This document shows positions 36,604 to 44,933 of a stretch of 64,000 nt of DNA, piece by piece. The stretch is from Hymenobacter baengnokdamensis (lineage in GTDB: Bacteria; Bacteroidota; Bacteroidia; Cytophagales; Hymenobacteraceae), in NCBI RefSeq assembly GCF_008728635.1, contig NZ_CP044285.1:4154001-4218000 (forward strand). Reading direction: 5' to 3'. The notes below the pieces were generated by a model. The model saw nothing but the letters and a program-made list of their open reading frames with translations, ran no database searches and was not told the DNA's origin. A program made the position numbers and the translations under genes. Numbering within the stretch: position 1 is the first letter of the stretch; every line of letters starts with the position of its first letter.

Positions 36604-37977
36604 CTATTTCGGCAGCGCCGCGTACTCGCGGTAAAACTCGGGAATGGTTTCGATGCCTTTCAGGAAATTGAAGACGCCAAAATGCTCGTTGGGAGAGTGG
36701 ATGGCGTCCGAGTCGAGCCCAAAGCCCAGCAGCACCGAATCGAGGCCGAGCTCGCTCTTAAACATGGCCACGATGGGAATGGAGCCGCCGCCGCGCGTGG
36801 GCACCGGCTTTTTGCCAAACGTAGTTTCGAGCGCCTTGGCGGCGGCGCGGTAAGCGGCCGAGTTGGTAGGCGTAACAACGGGCTCGCCGCCGTGGTGAGG
36901 CGTCACTTTCACGGTAATGCCGGCCGGGGCAATGCTTTCGAAGTGCTTCTGAAACAATGCGGTAATCTCGTCGCTGGTTTGGTGCGGCACCAGGCGCATC
37001 GAAATTTTGGCGTAGGCCTTGCTGGCGATTACCGTTTTGGCGCCCTCGCCGGTGTAGCCGCCCCAGATGCCGTTCACGTCGAGCGTGGGCCGGATGCTGG
37101 TGCGCTCGGGCGTACTGTAGCCAGCCTCGCCCACGGCGGCGGGCAGCCCGATGCTCTGCTTAAACTCGTCTTCGGAGAAGGGGGCCTGGGCCATTTCGGC
37201 GCGCTCTTCGGCGCTCAGCTCGTCCACGTTGTCGTAGAAGCCGGGAATAGTGATGTGCCGGTTTTTATCGTGCAGGCTGCTAATCATATCGCAGAGCGCG
37301 TTGATGGGGTTCATCACCGCGCCGCCATAAAGGCCCGAGTGCAGGTCGCGGTTGGGGCCGGTTACTTCTACCTCGTGGTAGCTCAGGCCGCGCAGGCCCA
37401 CCTCGATGCTGGGCCCGTCGTTGGCCAGGATGCCGGTATCGGAGATGAGAATGACGTCGGCCTGCAGCTTCTCCTTATTGGCTTTCACGAAGATGCTCAG
37501 GTTGTTGGAGCCAACTTCCTCTTCGCCTTCAAACATGAATTTGATGTTGCAGGGCGCCCCTACTCCGCCGTCGCGCAGCATCATTTCCAGGGCTTTCACG
37601 TGCATATACACCTGGCCTTTGTCGTCGCAGGCCCCGCGCGCGTAAATTTTTTCGTCCTTAATCACCGGCTCAAACGGCGGCGAAGTCCACAGCTCGTAGG
37701 GGTCGGCCGGCTGCACATCGTAGTGGCCATATACCAGCACGGTAGGCTTGTCGGGGCCCGAAAAATACTCGGCGTAGACGATAGGATTGCCGGCCGTGGG
37801 GCACAGCTCGACGTTTTGTGCGCCGGCTTCTTCGAGCCTGGCTTTCAAGAAGTCGGCGGCTTTAAGCACATCGCCGTGAAACTTGGGGTCGGCCGAGACG
37901 GACGGGATGCGCAGCCAGTCCATTAGCTCTTCGAGAAAGCGATTTTGATGCTGGGTTAGGTAAGCAGGGGCGGGCAT
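36604..37977 (-). CDS. M20 family dipeptidase
   Basis: A zinc-dependent cytoplasmic dipeptidase/aminoacylase of 457 residues from ATG 37977 (MPAPAYLTQHQNRFLEEL). Metal-site marks are VLVYGHYDVQPADP, CDDKGQ with the catalytic Asp, and FEGEEEVGSNNL with the general base Glu. A TACTTTTG -7 box at 38003-38010 separates it from the upstream pyrimidine operon. Such enzymes cleave beta-alanyl or other dipeptides; a link with the beta-alanine produced by the neighbours is tempting but unproven. Confidence 0.92.
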   Translation of the reverse strand: MPAPAYLTQHQNRFLEELMDWLRIPSVSADPKFHGDVLKAADFLKARLEEAGAQNVELCPTAGNPIVYAEYFSGPDKPTVLVYGHYDVQPADPYELWTSPPFEPVIKDEKIYARGACDDKGQVYMHVKALEMMLRDGGVGAPCNIKFMFEGEEEVGSNNLSIFVKANKEKLQADVILISDTGILANDGPSIEVGLRGLSYHEVEVTGPNRDLHSGLYGGAVMNPINALCDMISSLHDKNRHITIPGFYDNVDELSAEERAEMAQAPFSEDEFKQSIGLPAAVGEAGYSTPERTSIRPTLDVNGIWGGYTGEGAKTVIASKAYAKISMRLVPHQTSDEITALFQKHFESIAPAGITVKVTPHHGGEPVVTPTNSAAYRAAAKALETTFGKKPVPTRGGGSIPIVAMFKSELGLDSVLLGFGLDSDAIHSPNEHFGVFNFLKGIETIPEFYREYAALPK

Positions 37978-38002
37978 AGACGGGAATGAATAAAGGGGAG
38001 CA

Positions 38003-38010
38003 CAAAAGTA
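38003..38010 (-). promoter_or_regulatory. -7 box TACTTTTG of the M20 dipeptidase gene
   Basis: A TAnnTTTG match on the minus strand, 25 nt upstream of ATG 37977. Confidence 0.5.
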
Positions 38011-38103
38011 GGCCGCTGGCAATAAGCAGTTGCACCCACCTAAGAAAAGAAGTGCCGTCTGGTCCGTTACTGCTTGCTTTCGCGGCAGTCACTAATCGCA
38101 ACC

Positions 38104-39471
38104 TTATAGTATGCCCAGTGCCCGTGCCTTGCCAGGCAGCGTTTTGTGGCGCTCCTTGCCGAGTGCGGCGGCTGGCTCGGGCACCCAATGGTGACGGCCG
38201 CCGGCTTTCTCGTCGTTGAATTCGGTAGGAATGGTATTGGCGGCGGTGCGCTCTTTCCAGGTCAGGTGCTGCGTGCCGTCGTCGTGGCGGTCCATCGTAA
38301 TGCAGTCGTCGACGGGGCACACGAGCGAGCAGAGATTACAGCCCACGCAGTTTTCTTCGATAATAGCCGGTGTGCGCGTGCCGGCTTGCAGCCGGATGGC
38401 CTGGTGCGCGCCGTCTTCGCAGGCCGTGTAGCAGAGCTGGCAGCCGATGCACTTTTCTTCGTGAATGTGGGCCTTCACCTGGTATTTCATGTTGAGGTCT
38501 TCCCAGTGCCGCACGTTGGGCAGGGCCTTGCCCACGAAGTCGTAGATGGTGTTAAAATTTTTCTCTACCATGTACTGCTCCAGCCCGCTCACCAGCTCGC
38601 GGATGATGCCAAAGCCAAAGTGCATGGCCGCCGTGCACACCTGCACCGAGCTGGCGCCCAGCAGGATATGCTCCACGGCGTCGCGCCAGCTCTCGATGCC
38701 GCCGATGCCCGAGATGGGCAGGCGCACGTCGGGGTGCTGGGCGCAGTTCTTCACCATGTTCAGGGCAATGGGCTTCACGGCCGGGCCGCAGTAGCCGCCG
38801 TTGGTGCCCTGGCCATCCACAATCGGGTAGGGTGCGAAGCGGTCGAGGTCCACGCCCACAATACTTTGAATGGTGTTTATCAAGGAGATGGCATCGGCCC
38901 CACCGCGCCGCGCCGCCTGGGCCGGCTCGGTAATATCGGAGATATTGGGCGTGAGCTTCACGATGACCGGCTTCCGGGCCACTTCCATCACCCATTCCAC
39001 TATCATTTGCAGAACTTTGGGCTCCTGCCCTACCGCCGAGCCCATGCCGCGCTCGCACATGCCGTGCGGGCAGCCGAAGTTCAGCTCGAAGCCGTCGGCG
39101 CCGGCATCCTGGCTCTGGCGCACGATATCGTGCCACTCCTGCCGGCTCTGCACCATGAGCGAGGCAATGACGGCGTGGTCGGGAAAGCGCTTTTTGACTT
39201 CCGAAATCTCGCGCAGGTTGTCGGCCAGCGGGCGGTCCGATATCAGCTCGATGTTGTTGAAGCCCACCAGCCGCTTGTCGCGGTAGCTGACGCCGCCGTA
39301 GCGGCTCGACACGTTGATAACGGGCACGCCGAGCGTTTTCCACACCGCGCCGCCCCAGCCCGCGTCGAAGGCTTTCATCACTTGGTAGCCGGAGTTGGTG
39401 GGCGGCGCCGAGGCCAGCCAGAACGGGTTGGGCGACTTAATGCCAGCGAAGTTGATGGAAAGGTCGGGCAT
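38104..39471 (-). CDS. preA: Dihydropyrimidine dehydrogenase subunit PreA
   Basis: PreA is the FMN and Fe-S catalytic subunit that reduces uracil/thymine to the dihydro form with PreT. It has 455 residues. The TIM-barrel (1-320) begins LSINFAGIKSPNPFWLASAPPT and contains LNFGCPHGMCERGMGSAVGQ with the catalytic Cys. The C-terminal ferredoxin domain has two clusters, CIGCQLCYTAC and CVGCNLCSLVCPVDDC. The last 60 residues are an extension. preT lies 101 nt upstream, with a long inverted repeat in between. Confidence 0.95.
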   Translation of the reverse strand: MPDLSINFAGIKSPNPFWLASAPPTNSGYQVMKAFDAGWGGAVWKTLGVPVINVSSRYGGVSYRDKRLVGFNNIELISDRPLADNLREISEVKKRFPDHAVIASLMVQSRQEWHDIVRQSQDAGADGFELNFGCPHGMCERGMGSAVGQEPKVLQMIVEWVMEVARKPVIVKLTPNISDITEPAQAARRGGADAISLINTIQSIVGVDLDRFAPYPIVDGQGTNGGYCGPAVKPIALNMVKNCAQHPDVRLPISGIGGIESWRDAVEHILLGASSVQVCTAAMHFGFGIIRELVSGLEQYMVEKNFNTIYDFVGKALPNVRHWEDLNMKYQVKAHIHEEKCIGCQLCYTACEDGAHQAIRLQAGTRTPAIIEENCVGCNLCSLVCPVDDCITMDRHDDGTQHLTWKERTAANTIPTEFNDEKAGGRHHWVPEPAAALGKERHKTLPGKARALGIL

Positions 39472-39473
39472 AA

Positions 39474-39569
39474 GGTAGCGCGGACTCTGCGAGTCCGCGA
39501 GTAAAGTGTTGGTGACTTGCCTAGCGGGCGCTTGGCCCCTACGCGCGGACTCGCAGAGTCCACGCTACC
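39474..39569. repeat. 26-nt inverted repeat in the preT-preA gap
   Basis: Arms 39474-39499 and 39544-39569 are reverse complements with one mismatch, 44 nt apart. Each arm is itself nearly palindromic (GCGGACTC-TGC-GAGTCCGC). Confidence 0.85.
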
Positions 39570-39572
39570 GCG

Positions 39573-40895
39573 CTACTTACTCAGAAACGCGTGGATACCC
39601 CGCGCCGCTACCTTGGCTTCGGCGGCAGCGTTTACTACTTCGGCGCCGCCGTTGCGGGCATCGCCGGAGGTGAAATACTGAGGGTTGGTGGTCTGGCCCG
39701 CCGCGTCGGCCACGATGCGGCCCCGGCCGTCCAGCTCCAGGCCCGGAATGTGGTGCAGAAAATGGGTCTGCTTGGCCTGGCCGGTGGCTTTAATCACCAT
39801 GTCGCAGGCTTGCACAAACTCGGAGCCGGGTACTTCGCGCACGCGGCCCTCTTCGACTACCGTGCGAATGAACCGCACCCCTACCACATAGTTATCGCCC
39901 ACTATTTCGAGCGGCGCTACGTTAAACAACCCCTTCACCCCTACGCTTTTAGCCAGTTCGTATTCAAAGTCATAGGCGCCCATCTCTTCCTTGCCGCGGC
40001 GGTAAGCCAGCAGCACGGTTTCGGCCCCCAGCCGGGCGGCTTCGGAGGCGGCATCCATGGCGGTGTTGCCGCCGCCGAGCACGATAATCGTGCGGCCCAC
40101 CTGCATAGCCTCCTGGCGCTGGCGTAGCTCTTCAATAAATTCGACCGCGCCCACGCAGTTGATTTTTTCCTCGCCGGGCAGGCCCAGCGCGCTGGTTTTG
40201 CCCAGGCCGATACCCAGGAAAATAGCGTCGTACCCGGCTTCGAGTGCGGCCAGGTCGGCGCGGCCGGTGATGGGCGCGTGGTAGCGCACCTCGTAGCCGA
40301 ACTGCCCTTGCAGGTACGCCATTTCGGCCAGCGCTTCCTCGTTGGTGATTTTATAAGGCGCCACGCCGTAAACCGTCAGGCCCGAAGGCTGGGCTTTGGC
40401 TTCAAAAACCACTACTTCGTAACCCAGCGCCCGCAGCTCGCAGGCGGCCGAGATGCCCGCCGGGCCGGCCCCGATGACGGCCACTCGCTTGCCGTTGGCC
40501 GGGCCGGGGCCGAAGAGCTTTTTATTCTCCGTAATGGCCTGGGTAGTGGCGTAGCTTTGGAGGCGGCCGATTTCTATCGGCTTCACGTCCTGCAAGTTGT
40601 ACACGCAGGCGCCTTCGCACAGCACTTCCGTGGGGCACACCTTGCCGCAGGCATTACCGAAGTAGTTGGCCTCGTAAATCGTACGGGCCGAGCCCGTAAC
40701 GTTGCCCGAGTTTATCTGCCGGATAAACTGCGGAATGTCAATACCCGACGGGCACGCCTGAATGCACGGCGCATCGAAGCAAAACAGGCAGCGCGAGCTT
40801 TCATACAGCGCCTCGTTGCGGCTCATAGTCGGCTTGAGCTGCGCGAAGTTTTCGGCAAATTCCTGGGCGGTAGTCGGGGTAGAAAATTCGGCCAC
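39573..40895 (-). CDS. preT: Dihydropyrimidine dehydrogenase subunit PreT
   Basis: PreT takes electrons from NAD(P)H and passes them through FAD and Fe-S centres to PreA. The 440-residue protein starts at GTG 40895. The N-terminal Fe-S domain has CLFCFDAPCIQACPSGIDIP and CGKVCPTEVLCEGAC. The first Rossmann fold (VAVIGAGPAGISAACELRALG, near 140) binds FAD and the second (TIIVLGGGNTAMDAASEAARLG, near 270) binds NAD(P). It follows the beta-ureidopropionase gene across a perfect 37-bp inverted repeat. Confidence 0.94.
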   Translation of the reverse strand: MAEFSTPTTAQEFAENFAQLKPTMSRNEALYESSRCLFCFDAPCIQACPSGIDIPQFIRQINSGNVTGSARTIYEANYFGNACGKVCPTEVLCEGACVYNLQDVKPIEIGRLQSYATTQAITENKKLFGPGPANGKRVAVIGAGPAGISAACELRALGYEVVVFEAKAQPSGLTVYGVAPYKITNEEALAEMAYLQGQFGYEVRYHAPITGRADLAALEAGYDAIFLGIGLGKTSALGLPGEEKINCVGAVEFIEELRQRQEAMQVGRTIIVLGGGNTAMDAASEAARLGAETVLLAYRRGKEEMGAYDFEYELAKSVGVKGLFNVAPLEIVGDNYVVGVRFIRTVVEEGRVREVPGSEFVQACDMVIKATGQAKQTHFLHHIPGLELDGRGRIVADAAGQTTNPQYFTSGDARNGGAEVVNAAAEAKVAARGIHAFLSK

Positions 40896-40902
40896 GGGGT
40901 TC

Positions 40903-41004
40903 AGTTATGAGTTAAAAGTCAGGAGTTGAGAGTTGATTTCGTCGCAAAGCCTTGAGCCTGAGCGACTAAATCAACTCTCAACTCCTGACTTTTAACTCAT
41001 AACT
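40903..41004. repeat. 37-bp perfect inverted repeat filling the ureidopropionase-preT gap
   Basis: Arms 40903-40939 and 40968-41004 are exact reverse complements (left arm starts AGTTATGAGTTAAAAGTC). Inside them, GTCGC and GCGAC extend the stem after one mismatch. The element takes up almost the whole 112-nt gap. Confidence 0.92.
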
Positions 41005-41007
41005 TCC

Positions 41008-41874
41008 CTACAGCTCCACCAGCTTCTCGTAGGTTTCAGGGCGGCGGTCGCGGAAAAACTGCCAGGTGGCGCGCACCTCGTCAATCATGTCGAGGTCGAA
41101 CTCGGCGATGAGCAGTTCGTCTTTGTACTCGTCGGCCTGGGCGATAATCTGGCCGCGCGGGTCTACGAAGTAGCTGGTGCCGTAGAAGCGGCCCAGGTTC
41201 CAGGGCTTCTCCTCCCCTACCCGGTTGATGCAGCCCATGAAGTAGCCGTTGGCAGCCGCGTGGGCGGGCTGCTCCAGCTTCCAGAGGTATTGCGAAAGGC
41301 CCGCTACCGTGGCCGAGGGATTATACACGATTTCAGCGCCGTTGAGGCCCAGCACCCGCGCCCCGTCGGGGAAGTGCCGGTCGTAGCAGATGTACACACC
41401 CACCTTGGCGTACTTGGTCTGAAACACCGGGTAGCCCAGGTTGCCCGGCTTGAAGAAGAATTTCTCCCAGAAGCCCGATGTGTGGGGTATATGGTTTTTA
41501 CGATATTTTCCCAGGTACGTCCCATCGGCGTCAATTACGGCGGCCGTGTTGTAGAGAAAGCCGGCCGACTCGCGCTCGTACACCGGCACAATCATCACCA
41601 TGTTGTATTTTCTGGCGTATTCGGCCATGCGCTCGGTAGTCGGGCCGGGCACCGCTTCGGCCGAGGCGTACCACTTGTTATCCTGGCCGGGGCAGAAATA
41701 GGGCGTATTGAATATTTCCTGCAAGCACAGAATCTGCACGCCCTGGCGGCCGGCTTCCTCAATCAGCGGGATATGCTTCTGCACCATCGCCTCTTTTATT
41801 TCTGCGATGGAGCCTTCGCCCTCGGTCATTGGCAGGCTCATCTGGATGAGGCCGGATTTAATAATGCGTGCCAT
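41008..41874 (-). CDS. Nitrilase-family beta-ureidopropionase
   Basis: A carbon-nitrogen hydrolase of 288 residues. The catalytic triad is visible: Glu in ILCLQEIFNTPYF, Lys in YLGKYRKNHIPH and Cys in VGVYICYDRHFPDG. In this operon it should cleave N-carbamoyl-beta-alanine to beta-alanine, CO2 and ammonia. The family also includes N-carbamoylputrescine amidases, which look alike; the neighbours preT/preA and dihydropyrimidinase decide for the pyrimidine role. Confidence 0.9.
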   Translation of the reverse strand: MARIIKSGLIQMSLPMTEGEGSIAEIKEAMVQKHIPLIEEAGRQGVQILCLQEIFNTPYFCPGQDNKWYASAEAVPGPTTERMAEYARKYNMVMIVPVYERESAGFLYNTAAVIDADGTYLGKYRKNHIPHTSGFWEKFFFKPGNLGYPVFQTKYAKVGVYICYDRHFPDGARVLGLNGAEIVYNPSATVAGLSQYLWKLEQPAHAAANGYFMGCINRVGEEKPWNLGRFYGTSYFVDPRGQIIAQADEYKDELLIAEFDLDMIDEVRATWQFFRDRRPETYEKLVEL

Positions 41875-41900
41875 ACTGGTTTGGTGGATGTTTTATTTCG

Positions 41901-41990
41901 CGCAAGGTTTCGCGAGGTTAAAAGAAGTTTCGCAAAGTTGATACTTGGGTAAAATCGCGAGACCTCCTTTTCACCTCGCGAAACCTTGCG
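41901..41990. repeat. Inverted repeat in the dihydropyrimidinase-ureidopropionase gap
   Basis: CGCAAGGTTTCGCGAGGT at 41901-41918 is reverse-complementary to ACCTCGCGAAACCTTGCG at 41973-41990, and weaker pairing continues inward for about nine nt (AAAAGAAG against CTCCTTTT). A related word, AGTTTCGCAAAGTT, lies within the loop. Confidence 0.8.
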
Positions 41991-41991
41991 T

Positions 41992-43368
41992 TCAAAAAGC
42001 CGTTTTGCCGCGCCGGATAAACTGCCCGTAGCCGCGCCCTACTTTGGTCTCGCCGCGGTCGATGGCTACTTTGCCGCGCAGCAAAACCGCATCGACTTTG
42101 CCAGTCAGCTCCCAGCCTTCGTAGGCCGAATAATCGCAGTTCATGTGGTGCATGGCGGCCGAAATCGTGTGTTTCTTAGCGGGGTCGAAAATCACCAGGT
42201 CGGCATCGGCCCCGATACTGATAGTGCCTTTGCGCGGAAACATGCCGAAGATTTTGGCCGCGTTGGTCGAGGTCACTTCCACGAATTTTTGCGGCGTGAT
42301 TTTACCCTTATTTACGCCTTCCGAAAACAGGAGCTCCATGCGGTGCTCCACGGCGGGGTGGCCGTTCGGTATTTTCGAGAAGTCGTTCTTGCCCAGCAGC
42401 TTTTGCTCCCACATAAAGGGGCAGTGGTCGGTGCCCACCACGTTTACCAGGCCCTGATTGAGGCCGGCCCACAGTGTAGCCTGGTCCTTCTTCTGGCGCA
42501 GCGGCGGCGACATCACCCACTTGGCGCCTTCGGCTTCATTCTCATAGAGCGAGGCATCGAGCAGCAAATACTGGATGCAGGTTTCGACCAGCACGCGCTG
42601 GTTGCGCTCGGTGGCGCGGCGCACCTGGTTGAGCGCGCCCTGGCAGGTGAGGTGCACGATGTAGGCATTCACACCCGTGTAGTTGGCAATGTCGGCGAAA
42701 CGGCCCGAGGCTTCGGCCTCCGTCACTTCGGGCTGCGAGAGGTAGTGGTAGAGCGGCGAGAGCTTGCCCGACGCCCGGTGCTGGGCAATGAGCGTGTCAA
42801 TCATGTCGCCGTTGGTGGCGTGGGCCGTCACGAGGCCGCCGTGTTTCTTGACTTCCTGCATCAGGCCCACCATCTGCGCGTCGTCAATCATGAGCGCGCC
42901 CTTGTAGGCCATGAAGGTTTTGAAGGACGTAATGCCTTCGGTAATCATCTCTTTGATTTCCAGCTGGGTATTCGGATTAAAATCCGTCACGGCCAGGTGA
43001 AAGGAATAGTCACCCACGGCATTACCGGTAGCCCTACCCTGCCACTCTTCCAGCGCCGCGCGCAACGAGCGGCCCTGCTTTTGCAGAATGAAGTCGATGA
43101 CCGTAGTGGTGCCGCCGTGCAGCGCGGCGCGGGTGCCGGTCTCGTAGGTATCGCTGCTGAAAGTGCCCATGAAGGGCATCTCCAGGTGCACGTGCGGGTC
43201 GATGCCACCGGGCATCACCATTTTGCCGGTGCAGTCGATAACCTCCACACCCTCAGGCGCGGGCAAGCCCCGGCCAATGGCCGCGATGGCTTCGCCTTCG
43301 ACCAGAATATCGCAAATACTGTCCGAGTCGGCCGTGATAACACGGCCGTTTTTTAGCAGAATCGACAT
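41992..43368 (-). CDS. hydA: Dihydropyrimidinase
   Basis: A cyclic amidohydrolase of 458 residues that opens dihydrouracil/dihydrothymine to the N-carbamoyl beta-amino acid. Metal ligands are seen in GGIDPHVHLEMPF (HxH), the carboxylated Lys in FKTFMAYKGALM, later His residues in TAHATNGD and YIVHLTCQGA, and the Asp in GTDHCPFMWEQK. Its stop lies 117 nt upstream of the ureidopropionase start, and the gap holds an inverted repeat. Confidence 0.95.
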   Translation of the reverse strand: MSILLKNGRVITADSDSICDILVEGEAIAAIGRGLPAPEGVEVIDCTGKMVMPGGIDPHVHLEMPFMGTFSSDTYETGTRAALHGGTTTVIDFILQKQGRSLRAALEEWQGRATGNAVGDYSFHLAVTDFNPNTQLEIKEMITEGITSFKTFMAYKGALMIDDAQMVGLMQEVKKHGGLVTAHATNGDMIDTLIAQHRASGKLSPLYHYLSQPEVTEAEASGRFADIANYTGVNAYIVHLTCQGALNQVRRATERNQRVLVETCIQYLLLDASLYENEAEGAKWVMSPPLRQKKDQATLWAGLNQGLVNVVGTDHCPFMWEQKLLGKNDFSKIPNGHPAVEHRMELLFSEGVNKGKITPQKFVEVTSTNAAKIFGMFPRKGTISIGADADLVIFDPAKKHTISAAMHHMNCDYSAYEGWELTGKVDAVLLRGKVAIDRGETKVGRGYGQFIRRGKTAF

Positions 43369-43381
43369 GGTGCAAAACGGA

Positions 43382-43523
43382 TGGCGCGGGGCCCTGCCCC
43401 GTGCTAACTATGAATAGGGCCTCTGGCCCGAATCGTTGAATGATGTGTAAGCCCGTTCGGACGGCACGAGTGCCGCAGGTCAGGGGCCTGCTACTAACTA
43501 GCACGGGGCAGAGCCCCGCGCCA
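43382..43523. repeat. 25-nt inverted repeat in the aminotransferase-dihydropyrimidinase gap
   Basis: Arms 43382-43406 and 43499-43523 are reverse complements with one mismatch (core GGCGCGGGGC-CTGCCCCGTGC), 92 nt apart. The inner segment has further GGGCC/GGCCC words. Confidence 0.85.
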
Positions 43524-43531
43524 GCAGCTAC

Positions 43532-44884
43532 TTAGTACACGTACTTATCCGCAATTTTCAGCGCTTCCGAAATGATAGCCAGCCCCTCATCCAACTCCGC
43601 TTTATTGATGCACAGCGGGGGGGCGATGAAAATATAATTCCAGCGCACGAAGGTGTACATGCCCAGCTCCTTGATTTTGGCGGCCACCTCGTTCATGATG
43701 GTCATCTGGTCGGGGGTGGCATTCCAGGGAGCCATTGGCTCCTTGGTCTGGCGGTTTTTCACCAGCTCGAGGCAGCCGAAGAGGCCGGTGTTGCGCCAGT
43801 CGCCGATGCTGGGGTGCTGCTTTATCAGCTCGGCCACGCGCTCGTCGAGGTAGTGGCCCATCTCCACGGTATTTTCGAGCAGGTGGTCTTCCTCGTAAAT
43901 GTCGAGCACGGCCACGGCGGCGGCGCACGATACGGGGTGCGCCGAGTACGTGAGTCCCAGCGGCAAGGGCTTGTTATCAAACGACCTGGCAATGGCTTCA
44001 TCGACCATCACCGCGCCCAGCGGCACGTAGCCGGCGGTGATGCCCTTGGCCATGCACATGATATCGACCTTCACGCCGTGGTGGTCGGAGCCGAACCACT
44101 TGCCGGTGCGGCCGAAGCCCGACATCACTTCATCAGCCACGAGCAGAATATTGTATTTATCGCATATTTCGCGTACCCGCGTCCAGTAGCCGGGCGGGTA
44201 CTTGATGCAGCCTGAGGTGCCCGACTCCCCTTCCAGGAAAATGGCGGCCACGCTGCCGGGGTTTTCGTAGCCAATAATGCGCTCCAGGGCGTCGGCGGCG
44301 CGCTGGGCACACTGCTCGGGCGTAGTGCTGAACCAGGGGCAGCGGTAGAAATACGGGTTTTCGACGTGTACCGTGCCCGGCATGGCCTGGCTATCGACGG
44401 CAAACTTGCGCGGGTCGCCGCCCACGCTCATGGCCCCGTAGCTCGCGCCGTGAAACGACTGGTAGAGCGACACAATCTTGTGCCGGCCGGTGTAGATGCG
44501 CGCCAGCTTAATCGCGTTTTCGATGGCCTCGGCCCCGCCCAGCGTAAAAAAAGCCTTGGTGAGGTTGGCCGGCGTTATCTCGGCCAGCTTGCGGCCCAGG
44601 TCGCCCCGCGCCTTGGTTATCATGCCCGGATACACGTAGCTCAGCTCGCGCATCTGGGCAGCCACGGCCTCGGTTACGCGCTGGTCGCCGTGGCCGATGT
44701 TCACGTTCATGAGTTGCGACGAGAAGTCGAGGTAGCGCTTGCCGTCGCGGTCCCACAGGTACACGCCCGCCGCCCGCTCGGCGCTGATGGGGCTGAGGCC
44801 CGCCTGCTTCGACCACGAAAACAGCGTGTGGTCGAGGTTGTCGTGCAGAATTTGCTGCTGGTCGAGGTCGAGAGTGGGGTGCAT
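43532..44884 (-). CDS. Class III aminotransferase, probable beta-alanine transaminase
   Basis: A PLP-dependent omega-aminotransferase of 450 residues. Marks are SFHGASYGAMSVGGDPRKFA, the PLP-ring residues in LLVADEVMSGFGRTGKWFG and the PLP Lys in MCMAKGITAGYVPLGAV. Between dihydropyrimidinase and a CoA-acylating semialdehyde dehydrogenase, it should convert beta-alanine (or beta-aminoisobutyrate) to malonate (or methylmalonate) semialdehyde. The amino acceptor (pyruvate or 2-oxoglutarate) is not visible from sequence. Confidence 0.9.
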   Translation of the reverse strand: MHPTLDLDQQQILHDNLDHTLFSWSKQAGLSPISAERAAGVYLWDRDGKRYLDFSSQLMNVNIGHGDQRVTEAVAAQMRELSYVYPGMITKARGDLGRKLAEITPANLTKAFFTLGGAEAIENAIKLARIYTGRHKIVSLYQSFHGASYGAMSVGGDPRKFAVDSQAMPGTVHVENPYFYRCPWFSTTPEQCAQRAADALERIIGYENPGSVAAIFLEGESGTSGCIKYPPGYWTRVREICDKYNILLVADEVMSGFGRTGKWFGSDHHGVKVDIMCMAKGITAGYVPLGAVMVDEAIARSFDNKPLPLGLTYSAHPVSCAAAVAVLDIYEEDHLLENTVEMGHYLDERVAELIKQHPSIGDWRNTGLFGCLELVKNRQTKEPMAPWNATPDQMTIMNEVAAKIKELGMYTFVRWNYIFIAPPLCINKAELDEGLAIISEALKIADKYVY

Positions 44885-44933
44885 GATACTAACTTAGGTA
44901 TGGCGTAGAAAAGCACTTAAAGCTGGCCGCTGT

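Noticed and set aside
36580..37926. A 448-residue plus-strand open frame opposite the M20 dipeptidase gene
   Set aside because: It is a shadow: the minus strand encodes a complete peptidase with all metal motifs, and the plus frame shows no family signature.
39474..41004. Possible CRISPR-like pattern of repeats in operon gaps
   Set aside because: The repeats are inverted pairs of different sequence, not regularly spaced direct repeats, and no cas gene is present.
41986..43356. A 456-residue plus-strand open frame opposite dihydropyrimidinase
   Set aside because: A shadow of a clearly conserved minus-strand enzyme.
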